The position numbers and the translations under genes were made by a program. This document shows, one piece after another, positions 1-8,703 of a DNA stretch of 64,000 nt. The first letter of the stretch is position 1. The number at the start of each line of letters is the position of its first letter. The DNA is taken from positions 44,700 through 108,699 of the forward strand of contig MVRU01000001.1 of assembly GCA_002067745.1 (NCBI GenBank), given 5' to 3'. This DNA comes from Syntrophus sp. PtaU1.Bin005. Its GTDB lineage: Bacteria; Desulfobacterota; Syntrophia; Syntrophales; Syntrophaceae. The notes under the pieces were generated by a model. The model saw only the letters and a program-made list of their open reading frames with translations. It did no database searches and was not told the DNA's origin.

Positions 1-1821
1 ATCCCCTTTGACCGCCCCATCGTGGGATTCGGCGGCAAGACCATCAATACACTCCGTCTCTGGTCGACGGCTGTACCCAATTACTTCGATTTTGCGGAGT
101 TCAGCGGCGGTGATTTCGTTGCGGCCCTTGCGGGAACATTGGCAGGCGAATCCCTGACCCGGGTGCTTTATCCCGATGACTCCACGAGCTTGGGACAGGG
201 GCTGCGTTTCATGCAGGAATACTTTCTCGTCGCCTGCTCACTGGCTGACCTCGTGAGGTGCTTCCGGCGCGGAAATGCCGATTGGAACCAACTCCCCGCG
301 AAGGTTGCCATTCAAATGAACGACACGCATCCCTCGCTCGCCGTGCCCGAGCTGATGCGGATCCTCCTTGATGAAGAACAATTGGAATGGGAACAGGCCT
401 GGGACCTTACCCAAAGGACGCTTGCCTACACCAACCACACCCTTCTGCCTGAAGCATTGGAAAAATGGCCGGTCGCCTGGTTCGAGATTTTGCAGCCCCG
501 CCTTCTGGAGATCATCTACGAGATCAACCGCCGGTTTCTTGATGAGGTTCGAAGGCGCTTTCCCGGCGACGAGGAACGGATTGCCCGGGTGAGCCTCGTC
601 GAAGAAGGGGCGGGGCGGAAAATCCGCATGGCCAACCTGGCCATCGTCGGCTCCCACAGCACCAATGGGGTCGCCGCTATCCACTCGAACCTGCTGCGCA
701 CAATCACCGTTCGGGATCTGGCTGAGATGTTTCCCGAGCGTTTCAACAACAAGACCAACGGGGTGACGCCGCGACGCTGGCTGCACCTGGCGAACCCCGC
801 CCTTTCCCGGATCATTACAGAGGCCATCGGCGATGGCTGGATCACCGACCTTGGTCAACTGAGGAAGCTTCAGCCCATGGCTGAAAACCGGGGCTTTCAG
901 GAGGCTTTCCTGAGGGCCAAGGGCGAGGCCAAGTCGGCCTTTGCCGATTGGCTCAAGGCCACGACGGGCCAGACAGTGGACCCGGAGACCCTCTTTGATT
1001 GCCAGGTCAAGCGCATCCACGAGTATAAGCGGCAACTGCTCAATGTCCTGCGGATCATCGTGCTTTACAACCGTTTGCGGGACGACCCCGGCCTCGATGT
1101 GCTGCCCCGGACGTTCTTCTTTGCCGGCAAGGCGGCGCCGGCCTACCGCCTGGCCAAGGTGATTATCAAGTTGATCAACAATCTCGCCGGAACGATCGAC
1201 GGCGATCCGGCCGTGGCGGGACGACTCAAGGTGGTGTTCCTGCCCGATTACTGTGTTTCTCTCGCAGAGCGGTTGATTCCCGCCAGTGATGTTTCCAACC
1301 AGATATCGACGGCCGGCTATGAAGCCAGCGGGACGAGCAACATGAAATTCATGATGAACGGCGCCCTGACCCTGGGGACACGCGACGGTGCAACGATCGA
1401 AATGGCCGAGGAGGCAGGCGAGGAGAACTTCTTCCTATTCGGCCTGACGGCGGACCAGGTCGTCGGCGGCAGCGGCTGGTATGATCCCTGGTGGCACTAC
1501 GAAAACGAACCGGAAACCCGTGCGGCCCTGGACAGGATTGCTTCGGACGCCTTCAGCCGATATGAACCGGGGGTCTTCAGGCCGATTGGCGAGGCACTGC
1601 TGAAAAACGGGGATTTCTATCGGCACCTGGCCGACCTTGCCTCCTACCTCGAAGCAGACCGGCGGCTCTGTGAACTGTACAGGAATCCGCAGGGATGGGC
1701 ACGCATGGCCATCCTGAACATTGCCGGCTCCGGGAAGTTCTCAAGCGATCGGACGATTGCAGAATATGCGGCGGACATCTGGGGAGTAAAACCGTGCCCG
1801 GTGTCTATACCGAAAAAGTAA
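1..1821 (+). CDS. glgP: Glycogen/starch phosphorylase, 5'-truncated by window edge
   Basis: PLP-dependent enzyme that phosphorolyses the ends of glycogen chains to glucose-1-phosphate in the cytoplasm. The reading frame is open from base 1 and begins inside the family motif IPFDRPIVGFGG, so the true start lies upstream; a GTG at 22 is not the start. About 606 codons are present out of the usual 810-850. Clear family blocks are TNHTLLPEALEKWP, VKRIHEYKRQLLN, FAGKAAPAYRLAKVIIKLIN and the PLP-lysine block EASGTSNMKFMMNGALT. It is the first visible gene of a co-directional run with glgX (55 bp downstream), fba, pfk and pyk, which indicates glycogen breakdown feeding glycolysis. The family call is secure; substrate preference (glycogen or maltodextrin) cannot be read. 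Confidence 0.95.
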   Translation: MPFDRPIVGFGGKTINTLRLWSTAVPNYFDFAEFSGGDFVAALAGTLAGESLTRVLYPDDSTSLGQGLRFMQEYFLVACSLADLVRCFRRGNADWNQLPAKVAIQMNDTHPSLAVPELMRILLDEEQLEWEQAWDLTQRTLAYTNHTLLPEALEKWPVAWFEILQPRLLEIIYEINRRFLDEVRRRFPGDEERIARVSLVEEGAGRKIRMANLAIVGSHSTNGVAAIHSNLLRTITVRDLAEMFPERFNNKTNGVTPRRWLHLANPALSRIITEAIGDGWITDLGQLRKLQPMAENRGFQEAFLRAKGEAKSAFADWLKATTGQTVDPETLFDCQVKRIHEYKRQLLNVLRIIVLYNRLRDDPGLDVLPRTFFFAGKAAPAYRLAKVIIKLINNLAGTIDGDPAVAGRLKVVFLPDYCVSLAERLIPASDVSNQISTAGYEASGTSNMKFMMNGALTLGTRDGATIEMAEEAGEENFFLFGLTADQVVGGSGWYDPWWHYENEPETRAALDRIASDAFSRYEPGVFRPIGEALLKNGDFYRHLADLASYLEADRRLCELYRNPQGWARMAILNIAGSGKFSSDRTIAEYAADIWGVKPCPVSIPKK

Positions 1822-1875
1822 TAAGAAAAAGCTGAAACGCCCTATCAGAAATATTCAAGGAAAAGGAGAGACCAG

Positions 1876-3981
1876 ATGAGCCGTACGAAGAAAGAACCGC
1901 CCCCCGGCTGCGGCAGGAGCTATCCCCTCGGCGCCACGGTCTTTCGGGACGGCGTGAACTTCAGCGTCTTTTCCAAAGGGAGTGAGGCGGTACAGTTGCT
2001 TCTCTTCGATTCTGTCGATGCCCCGAAACCATCCCGGGTTATCGAACTGGATCGACGGGCCAATCGCACCTACCACTACTGGCATGTCCTTGTGCCCGGG
2101 ATCTCCGCGGGACAGCTTTATGCCTATCGAGTGACCGGTCCGTTCAACCCGGAGCGGGGGCTTCGCTTTGACCCGGATAAGGTACTGCTCGACCCTTACG
2201 GCAGGTGCATTGACCTTCCAGCCGGTTACAGCCGCACTGCCGCGTGCAAACCTGGGGACAATGCAGCAACGGCCATAAAAAGCGTCGTTGCAGACATCCG
2301 TTCCTATGACTGGGAGGGCGATGCCCCTTTGAGGACACCATTCGCCAAGACGATCATCTACGAGCTGCATGTCGGGGGATTTACAAAGCATCCCAGTTCA
2401 GGGATCGCTTCCGCCAGAAGCGGCACCTACGCGGGACTGGTAGAAAAAATTCCCTATCTGTGTGACCTCGGGGTCTCTGCCGTTGAACTGCTGCCCGTAT
2501 TCGCCTTTGACGAGCAGGATGGTCCCCCTGGCTTGTGCAATTACTGGGGTTATTCTCCGATCTCCTTTTTCGCCCCTCATCCTGGTTACAGCTCGCGCCT
2601 GGATCCGTTGGGCGCACTGGACGAGTTCCGGGACATGGTAAAGGCCCTTCACCGCGCCGGGATCGAGGTCCTTCTGGATGTCGTCTACAATCATACCGCC
2701 GAGATTGGAGCCGACGGCCCGACCTTCTGTTTTCGAGGTCTGTCCAACGAAGAGTATTACATCCTTGAATCGGACAAATCCAGGTACAGCGATTATACCG
2801 GTTGCGGCAACACCATGAATACGAATGAGCCTATCTGCCGGCGATTGATTCTAGACAGTCTCCATTACTGGGTTCGCGAGATGCATATCGACGGTTTTCG
2901 CTTCGATCTGGCCTCCATCCTTTCCCGGGACAAAAGCGGCCATCCCATGCCTTCCCCGCCCATTCTCTGGGACATTGAATCCGATCCGATCCTGGCGAAT
3001 GTCAAAATGATCGCCGAGGCCTGGGATGCGGCAGGCCTCTATCAGGTGGGCACCTTTATCGGCGACAGTTGGAAAGAGTGGAACGGACGGTTTCGCGACG
3101 ATATTCGGGCCTTCCTGAAGGGCGATAATGGCAGGGTATGGGCTGTCGCACAACGGCTGCTCGGCAGTCCGGATATGTACGGCCACGAAGAACGGGAGCC
3201 GGAACAGAGCATTAATTTCGTCACCTGCCATGACGGCTTTACCCTGAATGATCTCGTTTCCTACAATACCAAGCATAATGAAGGAAACAACCAGCAAAAC
3301 CGTGACGGATCGGATGACAACCTCAGCTGGAACTGCGGAGTTGAAGGACCCACCGATGACCCGGAGATTGAACGCCTGAGAAACCGCCAGGTGAAAAATT
3401 TTCTCACCCTTGCCCTCCTGTCGGTCGGTACGCCCATGCTGCTCATGGGCGACGAGATGCGGCGCAGTCAAAACGGAAACAACAATGCCTTCTGTCAGGA
3501 CAACGAAATCAGTTGGATGAACTGGGAACTGGCCATCAAGCATGCAGATATCCATCGTTTTGCGAAAATGCTGATTAACGTGCGCAGGAATCGGGAATTT
3601 CCTACGGAACGGCTGAATATCACGCTGAACGAACTGCTTCACAACCAGCCTGTTTTCTGGCACGGGGTCGGGCTCAATGCGCCGGACTGGGGTTATGAGT
3701 CCCATGCCATCGCGGCAACGGTTACTGTTCCGGGAAACATTCTTTTGCTTTCCATCATGATCAATGCCTATTGGGAAACCCTTTCCTTTGAGATCCCATT
3801 CAGGGGAGATGCTTACGAGCCCTGGAGACGGTGCATCGATACCTATCTGGACGGTCCCGATGATATCCTCACCTGGCCGCAGGCCCTCCCTGTCGAAGGT
3901 CATACCTATGAAGTGCGGCCCAGGTCGATCGTGCTTCTGATAACCAGAGCCCTTAATCCTGAAACCACCATGACAACATAG
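1876..3981 (+). CDS. glgX: Glycogen debranching enzyme, isoamylase type (GH13)
   Basis: Hydrolyses alpha-1,6 branches of phosphorylase-limit glycogen. The 701-residue length fits GlgX. An N-terminal CBM48-like domain (about residues 10-110, YPLGATVFRDGVNFSVFSKG) precedes the GH13 barrel. All four conserved GH13 regions are visible: DVVYNH near 268, GFRFDLA with the nucleophile Asp near 343, MIAEAWD with the acid/base Glu near 380, and VTCHDGF near 449. The start is supported by AAGGAGAG eight bases upstream of the ATG. It lies between glgP and fba on the same strand with short gaps, so it is probably in the same transcript. A related trehalose-pathway TreX activity cannot be excluded, but the glgP neighbour favours glycogen. 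Confidence 0.95.
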   Translation: MSRTKKEPPPGCGRSYPLGATVFRDGVNFSVFSKGSEAVQLLLFDSVDAPKPSRVIELDRRANRTYHYWHVLVPGISAGQLYAYRVTGPFNPERGLRFDPDKVLLDPYGRCIDLPAGYSRTAACKPGDNAATAIKSVVADIRSYDWEGDAPLRTPFAKTIIYELHVGGFTKHPSSGIASARSGTYAGLVEKIPYLCDLGVSAVELLPVFAFDEQDGPPGLCNYWGYSPISFFAPHPGYSSRLDPLGALDEFRDMVKALHRAGIEVLLDVVYNHTAEIGADGPTFCFRGLSNEEYYILESDKSRYSDYTGCGNTMNTNEPICRRLILDSLHYWVREMHIDGFRFDLASILSRDKSGHPMPSPPILWDIESDPILANVKMIAEAWDAAGLYQVGTFIGDSWKEWNGRFRDDIRAFLKGDNGRVWAVAQRLLGSPDMYGHEEREPEQSINFVTCHDGFTLNDLVSYNTKHNEGNNQQNRDGSDDNLSWNCGVEGPTDDPEIERLRNRQVKNFLTLALLSVGTPMLLMGDEMRRSQNGNNNAFCQDNEISWMNWELAIKHADIHRFAKMLINVRRNREFPTERLNITLNELLHNQPVFWHGVGLNAPDWGYESHAIAATVTVPGNILLLSIMINAYWETLSFEIPFRGDAYEPWRRCIDTYLDGPDDILTWPQALPVEGHTYEVRPRSIVLLITRALNPETTMTT

Positions 3982-3996
3982 AAAAAGAGGGAGTTT

Positions 3997-5040
3997 ATGC
4001 CAGTAGCCAGCTATGAGATTTTTTGTGAAATGCTCGAAAGGGCCCGGAAGAATTCCTTCGCTTATCCCGCCATCAACGTGACCTCGCTGACCACGGCCAA
4101 TGCGGTTCTGAAAGGCCTTGCCGAGTGCGGAAGTGACGGAATCATCCAGGTTTCCACGGGCGGAGCCGCCTTTGCCTCGGGTTCCGCTGTGAAGGACATG
4201 GCCCTCGGTGCCATCTCGATTGCCGAACATGTGCACCGAGTCGCGGATCGCTATCCCATTTATGTGGCCTTGAATACGGACCACTGCACGGCGGGCAATC
4301 TCGATAAATTCGTGATCCCCCTGGTAGAGGAGACCGAAAAAAGGCGTGCAGCGGGAAAACCCAATCTCTTCACCGCTCATATGTTCGATGGAAGCGCCCT
4401 TCCTCTGAAAGAAAATCTGGATATTGCGGTGAAACTCCTCGACCGTTTCCGGAAGAGTGACCTGGTTCTCGAAATCGAAGCGGGGGTCGTGGGCGGAGAG
4501 GAGGATGGAATCAAGGCCAGCGCCGATGCCAAGCTGTATACCACTCCGGAGGACACCCTCGAGGTCGCCCGCCGGTTGAATGCGATTACCGGTGCACGGT
4601 ACCTGCTCGCGGCAACCTTCGGCAATGTTCACGGCGTCTATAAGCCGGGACATGTTCAATTGAAACCTTCCATTCTGAAGGATTGCCAGGACGCGGTTGT
4701 AAAGGCCTACGGCGAGGAGGCCCGTTTCTATCTGGTCTTCCACGGCGGCTCGGGATCGACGATCGAGGATATTCATGCCGCCCTCAATTACGGGGTCGTC
4801 AAGATGAACATCGATACGGACACGCAGTATGCCTATACGCGCGCCATCGCCGATCACCTGTTCCGGAATTACAGCGGCGCCCTGAAAGTGGACGGCGAGG
4901 TGGGCGATAAGAAAGTCTACGACCCGCGGGCCTACCTGGCCATGGCCGAAGACGCCATGGCGAAGCGGGTCAAGGAGGCGGTTACGCAACTTCGGAGTGT
5001 CGGTACGACGCTGATGAAAAAAGACCCTTCCCAGGGTTGA
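3997..5040 (+). CDS. fba: Class II fructose-1,6-bisphosphate aldolase
   Basis: Zinc-dependent aldolase interconverting fructose-1,6-bisphosphate with dihydroxyacetone phosphate and glyceraldehyde-3-phosphate. At 347 residues it has the length of class IIA (E. coli FbaA-like) enzymes. Visible motifs are PAINVTSLTTANAVLKGLAE, the catalytic/metal block LNTDHCTAGN, the metal block EIEAGVVGGEEDG, the phosphate-binding FHGGSGS, and MNIDTDTQYAYTRA. The ATG at 3997 follows GAGGGAG. Gaps are 15 bp to glgX and 21 bp to pfk, so the genes look co-transcribed. The reaction runs in both glycolysis and gluconeogenesis. Confidence 0.96.
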   Translation: MPVASYEIFCEMLERARKNSFAYPAINVTSLTTANAVLKGLAECGSDGIIQVSTGGAAFASGSAVKDMALGAISIAEHVHRVADRYPIYVALNTDHCTAGNLDKFVIPLVEETEKRRAAGKPNLFTAHMFDGSALPLKENLDIAVKLLDRFRKSDLVLEIEAGVVGGEEDGIKASADAKLYTTPEDTLEVARRLNAITGARYLLAATFGNVHGVYKPGHVQLKPSILKDCQDAVVKAYGEEARFYLVFHGGSGSTIEDIHAALNYGVVKMNIDTDTQYAYTRAIADHLFRNYSGALKVDGEVGDKKVYDPRAYLAMAEDAMAKRVKEAVTQLRSVGTTLMKKDPSQG

Positions 5041-5061
5041 AAGTGACGACAGGAGGTCCGG

Positions 5062-6348
5062 ATGGAGAATTATGAGCTCGATTTTTCGATAGAGCGGCTG
5101 GGAGAGTGCCGCATCCCTTCCCCGGTGCGGGGAATCCGATTTATGGACGATGATGGGCATGTCCTTTATTTTTCGCGTTTTGAAGAGATGAACCCATGGC
5201 TTGAAAAAGGAATCCGTCCGCCCGCGATGGAAACCGCCGGGCCAAGGGAAAAGATCTTTTTCGACCCGTCGCAAATTGCCTGCGGCATTGTGACCTGCGG
5301 CGGGGTATGTCCCGGTCTCAACGACGTGATCCGTTCGATTGTGCTGAGTCTTCATCATCATTACGGTGTGCGGAAAGTATACGGGTTCCGGTACGGGTAC
5401 GAAGGCCTCGTGAGTCGGCATGGGCACGCGCCGCTCGAACTGACATCGGATTCGGTCGCCAGGATCCATGAAATCGGCGGAACGATCCTGGGTACGTCCC
5501 GGGGGCCGCAGGACGCCTCCGAGATGGTTTCCACCCTTGAGGACCTCAAAATCGGCATTCTCTTTACCGTCGGAGGAGACGGGACGCAGCGGGGGGCACA
5601 GAAGATCTCCGAAGAAGCGGCCCGGCGGGGTCTTCCGATCAGCGTCATCGGCATTCCAAAGACGATCGACAACGATATTTCCTATATCCAGACGACCTTC
5701 GGGTTCGAAACGGCGGTTGCCGAGGCGCGCCGGGCAACCTACGCCGCCACCACCGAAGCGGATGCGGCGCGGAACAGCATCGGCCTTGTAAAGCTCATGG
5801 GCCGCGATTCTGGGTTTATCGCCGCGTATTCAGTCCTTGTGAACAGTCACGTGAACTTCTGCCTTGTGCCGGAAGTGCCCTTTTCTCTCGAGGGTTTTTG
5901 CGAAGCCCTGAGACAGCGCCTGGAACGGAAGGGCCATGCCGTGATCGTTGTTGCCGAGGGGGCCGGTCAGGGCCTGATGGAGAAGACGGCGGAGCGGGAC
6001 GCCTCGGGAAACGTCAAATACGGGGACATCGGCGTTTTTCTCCGGGATGCCATCAAGGGCTATTTCAAGCAATCCAACCTGGAGGTCAATCTCAAGTACA
6101 TCGATCCCAGTTACATCATCCGGAGTATGCCGGCAAATCCCCGTGATGCGGCTTTCTGCCTTCTCCTCGGTCAGAGTGCCGTCCATGCCGGAATGAGCGG
6201 GCGGACCAACATGGTGGTGAGCTACTGGAACCAGCAGTTCACCCATGTGCCCATCAAACTGGCCGTGTCGCAGCGCAAGAAGATAGACACGCGGGGCATG
6301 CTTTGGAACAGTGTGATGGCCGTGACTCGACAGCCCGACATGATGTGA
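5062..6348 (+). CDS. pfkA: 6-phosphofructokinase, long group II type
   Basis: Phosphorylates fructose-6-phosphate to fructose-1,6-bisphosphate. At 428 residues it is longer than E. coli PfkA (320) and resembles plant/trypanosomatid-type PFKs in having an N-terminal extension of about 70 residues. Motifs: GIVTCGGVCPGLNDVIR, GGDGTQRGA, PKTIDNDI, KLMGRDSGFIA. The phosphoryl-donor positions read Gly in GGDGT and Lys in PKTIDND. In known families this combination occurs in ATP-dependent plant/trypanosome enzymes, while PPi enzymes usually carry GGDD; ATP dependence is therefore an inference. AGGAGG precedes the ATG. A degraded paralogue fused to pyk pieces lies at 33372-34135. Confidence 0.93.
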   Translation: MENYELDFSIERLGECRIPSPVRGIRFMDDDGHVLYFSRFEEMNPWLEKGIRPPAMETAGPREKIFFDPSQIACGIVTCGGVCPGLNDVIRSIVLSLHHHYGVRKVYGFRYGYEGLVSRHGHAPLELTSDSVARIHEIGGTILGTSRGPQDASEMVSTLEDLKIGILFTVGGDGTQRGAQKISEEAARRGLPISVIGIPKTIDNDISYIQTTFGFETAVAEARRATYAATTEADAARNSIGLVKLMGRDSGFIAAYSVLVNSHVNFCLVPEVPFSLEGFCEALRQRLERKGHAVIVVAEGAGQGLMEKTAERDASGNVKYGDIGVFLRDAIKGYFKQSNLEVNLKYIDPSYIIRSMPANPRDAAFCLLLGQSAVHAGMSGRTNMVVSYWNQQFTHVPIKLAVSQRKKIDTRGMLWNSVMAVTRQPDMM

Positions 6349-6433
6349 GGAAGGGAGAAGAAGACCCGCCGAGAGGGTGGAAGGGCCGTACGGCTTTGAA
6401 CAGGAAGATCCTTACCGGAAAAGGAGAAAAAAG

Positions 6434-7636
6434 ATGAAAGACAAGAGGTTCATACAACAGGTCGTTTGGCTGCTTGTACTCCTGCTGACATGGCCGGTCA
6501 GCGGATGGGCTCAGGCATCCGGAGCTTCGCCGGGATACAAGCAGGGAGAGCTGGAGCAGATCCTGGCGCCCATTGCCCTCCATCCCGATTCGCTCCTCAC
6601 TCAGATCCTCATGGCCTCTACATACCCCCTTGAAATCGTCGAGGCGGACCGGTTCGCAAAGGCAAATGCAACTCTGAAAGGCGACTCCCTGACCCGTGCC
6701 CTGGAACAGAAAAACTGGGACCCCAGTGTGAAGTCCCTGGTCAACTTTCCCCAGGTTCTGTCGATGATGAGTGAGAAGCTCGAGTGGACGCAGAAACTGG
6801 GCGACGCCTTCCTTTCCCAGCAGAAGGATGTGATGGCGACGATCCAGAAACTTCGAGCGCAGGCACAGGCGTCGGGCAATCTCAAAACGACCGGTGAGCA
6901 GGTCGTCAAGACCCAGCAGGAAGTCATCATCATAGAGCCTGCCAGCCCGCAGGTCGTCTATGTGCCGGCTTATAACCCGACCGTCGTGTATGGAACCTGG
7001 GCGTACCCGTCCTACCCGCCATACCCCGTCTATCCCCCGGGATATGTTGCCACAACGGCCGCCTTTTCCTTCATGGCCGGCGCTGCCGTCGGCGCTGCCT
7101 GGGGTTATGCGTGGGGCCATTCAGACTGGCACGGGGGAGATGTGGATATCGACGTCAATCGGAATGCCAACATCAACCGCAACATTGATCGAAGCAAATA
7201 TCAGAACCAGATGACGGGCGGCAAGGGGAGCCAGGGAAAATGGCAGCATAACCCGGCCCATCGCAAGGGGGTTTCTTATCGAGACCAGAACACGAGGCAG
7301 AAATACGGTCAATCAAGGCCGGGTGTCGACAGCAGGCAAGATTTCAGAGGGCGGACGCCCGATACAAGCGGCAGATCAGGTGCAGCCAGACAGGACCTCT
7401 CAGGCAAGGGCTCCGGTGGGCGGGGAGCCCAGCCAACGCAGCAGCCCAGGTCTTCGAACGCCTTTGAAGGGGTGAATCGGGGTGGAAGCGAGGCCAGAGC
7501 GGACAGTGCTCGTGGAAGCTCCAGTCGTCAGAGTATGTCCGCCTCTCGAAGCGGCGGTGGAGGGGGATTCTCCGGTGGGCGCAGCGGCGGGGGTTTCTCC
7601 GGTGGCCGCGGTGGCGGTCGTGGCGGTCGAAGGTAA
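6434..7636 (+). CDS. DUF3300 family secreted protein
   Basis: A 400-residue protein of unknown function. It starts with a cleavable signal peptide (hydrophobic VVWLLVLLLTWPVSG, cleavage likely after GWAQA). The DUF3300 core follows: LEQILAPIALHPDSLLTQIL, YPLEIVEADRF, then a Pro/Tyr-rich stretch. The C-terminal third is low-complexity Gly/Ser/Arg, ending in FSGGRGGGRGG repeats. The ATG at 6434 follows AAAGGAG and is preferred to an in-frame GTG-type extension from 6377, which would spoil the signal peptide. It sits 85 bp after pfk and 32 bp before a DUF2950 gene; DUF3300 and DUF2950 are commonly paired. Its place between pfk and pyk is unexpected for an exported protein. Confidence 0.88.
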   Translation: MKDKRFIQQVVWLLVLLLTWPVSGWAQASGASPGYKQGELEQILAPIALHPDSLLTQILMASTYPLEIVEADRFAKANATLKGDSLTRALEQKNWDPSVKSLVNFPQVLSMMSEKLEWTQKLGDAFLSQQKDVMATIQKLRAQAQASGNLKTTGEQVVKTQQEVIIIEPASPQVVYVPAYNPTVVYGTWAYPSYPPYPVYPPGYVATTAAFSFMAGAAVGAAWGYAWGHSDWHGGDVDIDVNRNANINRNIDRSKYQNQMTGGKGSQGKWQHNPAHRKGVSYRDQNTRQKYGQSRPGVDSRQDFRGRTPDTSGRSGAARQDLSGKGSGGRGAQPTQQPRSSNAFEGVNRGGSEARADSARGSSSRQSMSASRSGGGGGFSGGRSGGGFSGGRGGGRGGRR

Positions 7637-7668
7637 GAAAAACCCACGATGAGAAGGAGGAAAAGAGT

Positions 7669-8703
7669 ATGTTGAATACTTTCTCGAAAATAAGAAGTTC
7701 TTTCTGCCGGTATTTTGTTGTGGCGGTCCTCACGGTTCTGCTGGCGCTCTCTGCGGGTTTTTCATCTGCGGATGCAGCCGTTAAAGGGGGTCAGAAAAGG
7801 ACCTATCCTTCGCCGGAGGCTGCAGTCAAGGCGCTGGTCGATGCCGTAAAATCTCAGGATAGAAAGCAAATGACCCTGGTTCTTGGTCCGGAGGCCCACG
7901 CGATCCTCTTGTCCGGGGATGAAATCGCGGACAGGGAGGCCCTCGAAAACTTTGCCCAAAGATATGAAGAGAAGAACAGGATCGAGAGGGAGGGGGAATT
8001 CAAAGCCGTTCTCCTGGTGGGCCAAAAGGATTGGCCTTTGCCGATCCCGATTGTGAAGAAGGGGCAGGGATGGCTGTTCGATACGAAAAAAGGAAAAGAG
8101 GAGGTCCTGAACCGGAGGATCGGCAGAAATGAACTGGCGGTCATCAAGGTCTGCGAAGCCTATGTCGATGCCCAGCAGGAATATGCAGATATGCAAAGTG
8201 AAGAAGGGGGACTGGCAAGGTATGCCCGGAAGTTCTGGAGCACCCCCGGGAAGAGGGACGGCCTGTACTGGGAAACAAAGGAAGGCGAAAAGCCGAGCCC
8301 CTTCGGTCCCTTTGCCGCGAAGGCAAAGACAGAGGGCTACGTGAAAAAGTCCTCTTCCGATCATCCCCAGCCCTACTACGGTTATTTCTACAGGATACTG
8401 CAGGGGCAGGGATCGTCTGCGAAGGGGGGGGCATTCGATTATGTGGTCAATGGAGACATGATCGGGGGATTTGCCCTGGTTGCCTATCCCGCGCGGTATG
8501 GAAATTCCGGGATCATGACCTTTATCGTGAACCAGGATGGGGTTGTGTATCAGAAGAACCTTGGGAAAGACACGGCGAAAAGAGCCCGCGCGATGAATCT
8601 TTTCAATCCGGATAAGACCTGGAAGAAGGTGGAAACGGACGGAGAGGGAAGCCCGGCAGGAACGGATTCCGGCTGTCCCGGTGAACAGGGGGGAAAAGAA
8701 TGA
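7669..8703 (+). CDS. DUF2950 family secreted protein
   Basis: A 344-residue exported protein of unknown function. The N-terminus has a basic region, a hydrophobic core (YFVVAVLTVLLALSAGFSSA) and a likely cleavage site near residue 37. DUF2950 features are the early YPSPEAAVKALVDAVKS block, the helix with AYVDAQQEYADMQ, and the later PYYGYFYRIL and FDYVVNGDMIGGFALVAYPA blocks. AGGAGG-type sites (GAAGGAGG) precede the ATG. Its TGA overlaps the ATG of pyk (ATGA), so it is probably translationally coupled to pyruvate kinase. Partner of the upstream DUF3300 gene; an envelope role is inferred only from export. Confidence 0.88.
   Translation: MLNTFSKIRSSFCRYFVVAVLTVLLALSAGFSSADAAVKGGQKRTYPSPEAAVKALVDAVKSQDRKQMTLVLGPEAHAILLSGDEIADREALENFAQRYEEKNRIEREGEFKAVLLVGQKDWPLPIPIVKKGQGWLFDTKKGKEEVLNRRIGRNELAVIKVCEAYVDAQQEYADMQSEEGGLARYARKFWSTPGKRDGLYWETKEGEKPSPFGPFAAKAKTEGYVKKSSSDHPQPYYGYFYRILQGQGSSAKGGAFDYVVNGDMIGGFALVAYPARYGNSGIMTFIVNQDGVVYQKNLGKDTAKRARAMNLFNPDKTWKKVETDGEGSPAGTDSGCPGEQGGKE

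Noticed and set aside
238..1035. Long minus-strand open frame opposite glgP
   Set aside because: Fully antisense to a well-identified phosphorylase; its residues show no family motif and mirror the codon pattern of the plus-strand gene.
2851..5469. 872-codon minus-strand open frame opposite glgX, fba and pfk
   Set aside because: It spans three recognised genes on the other strand, a common artefact of GC-rich coding DNA, and has no recognisable domain.
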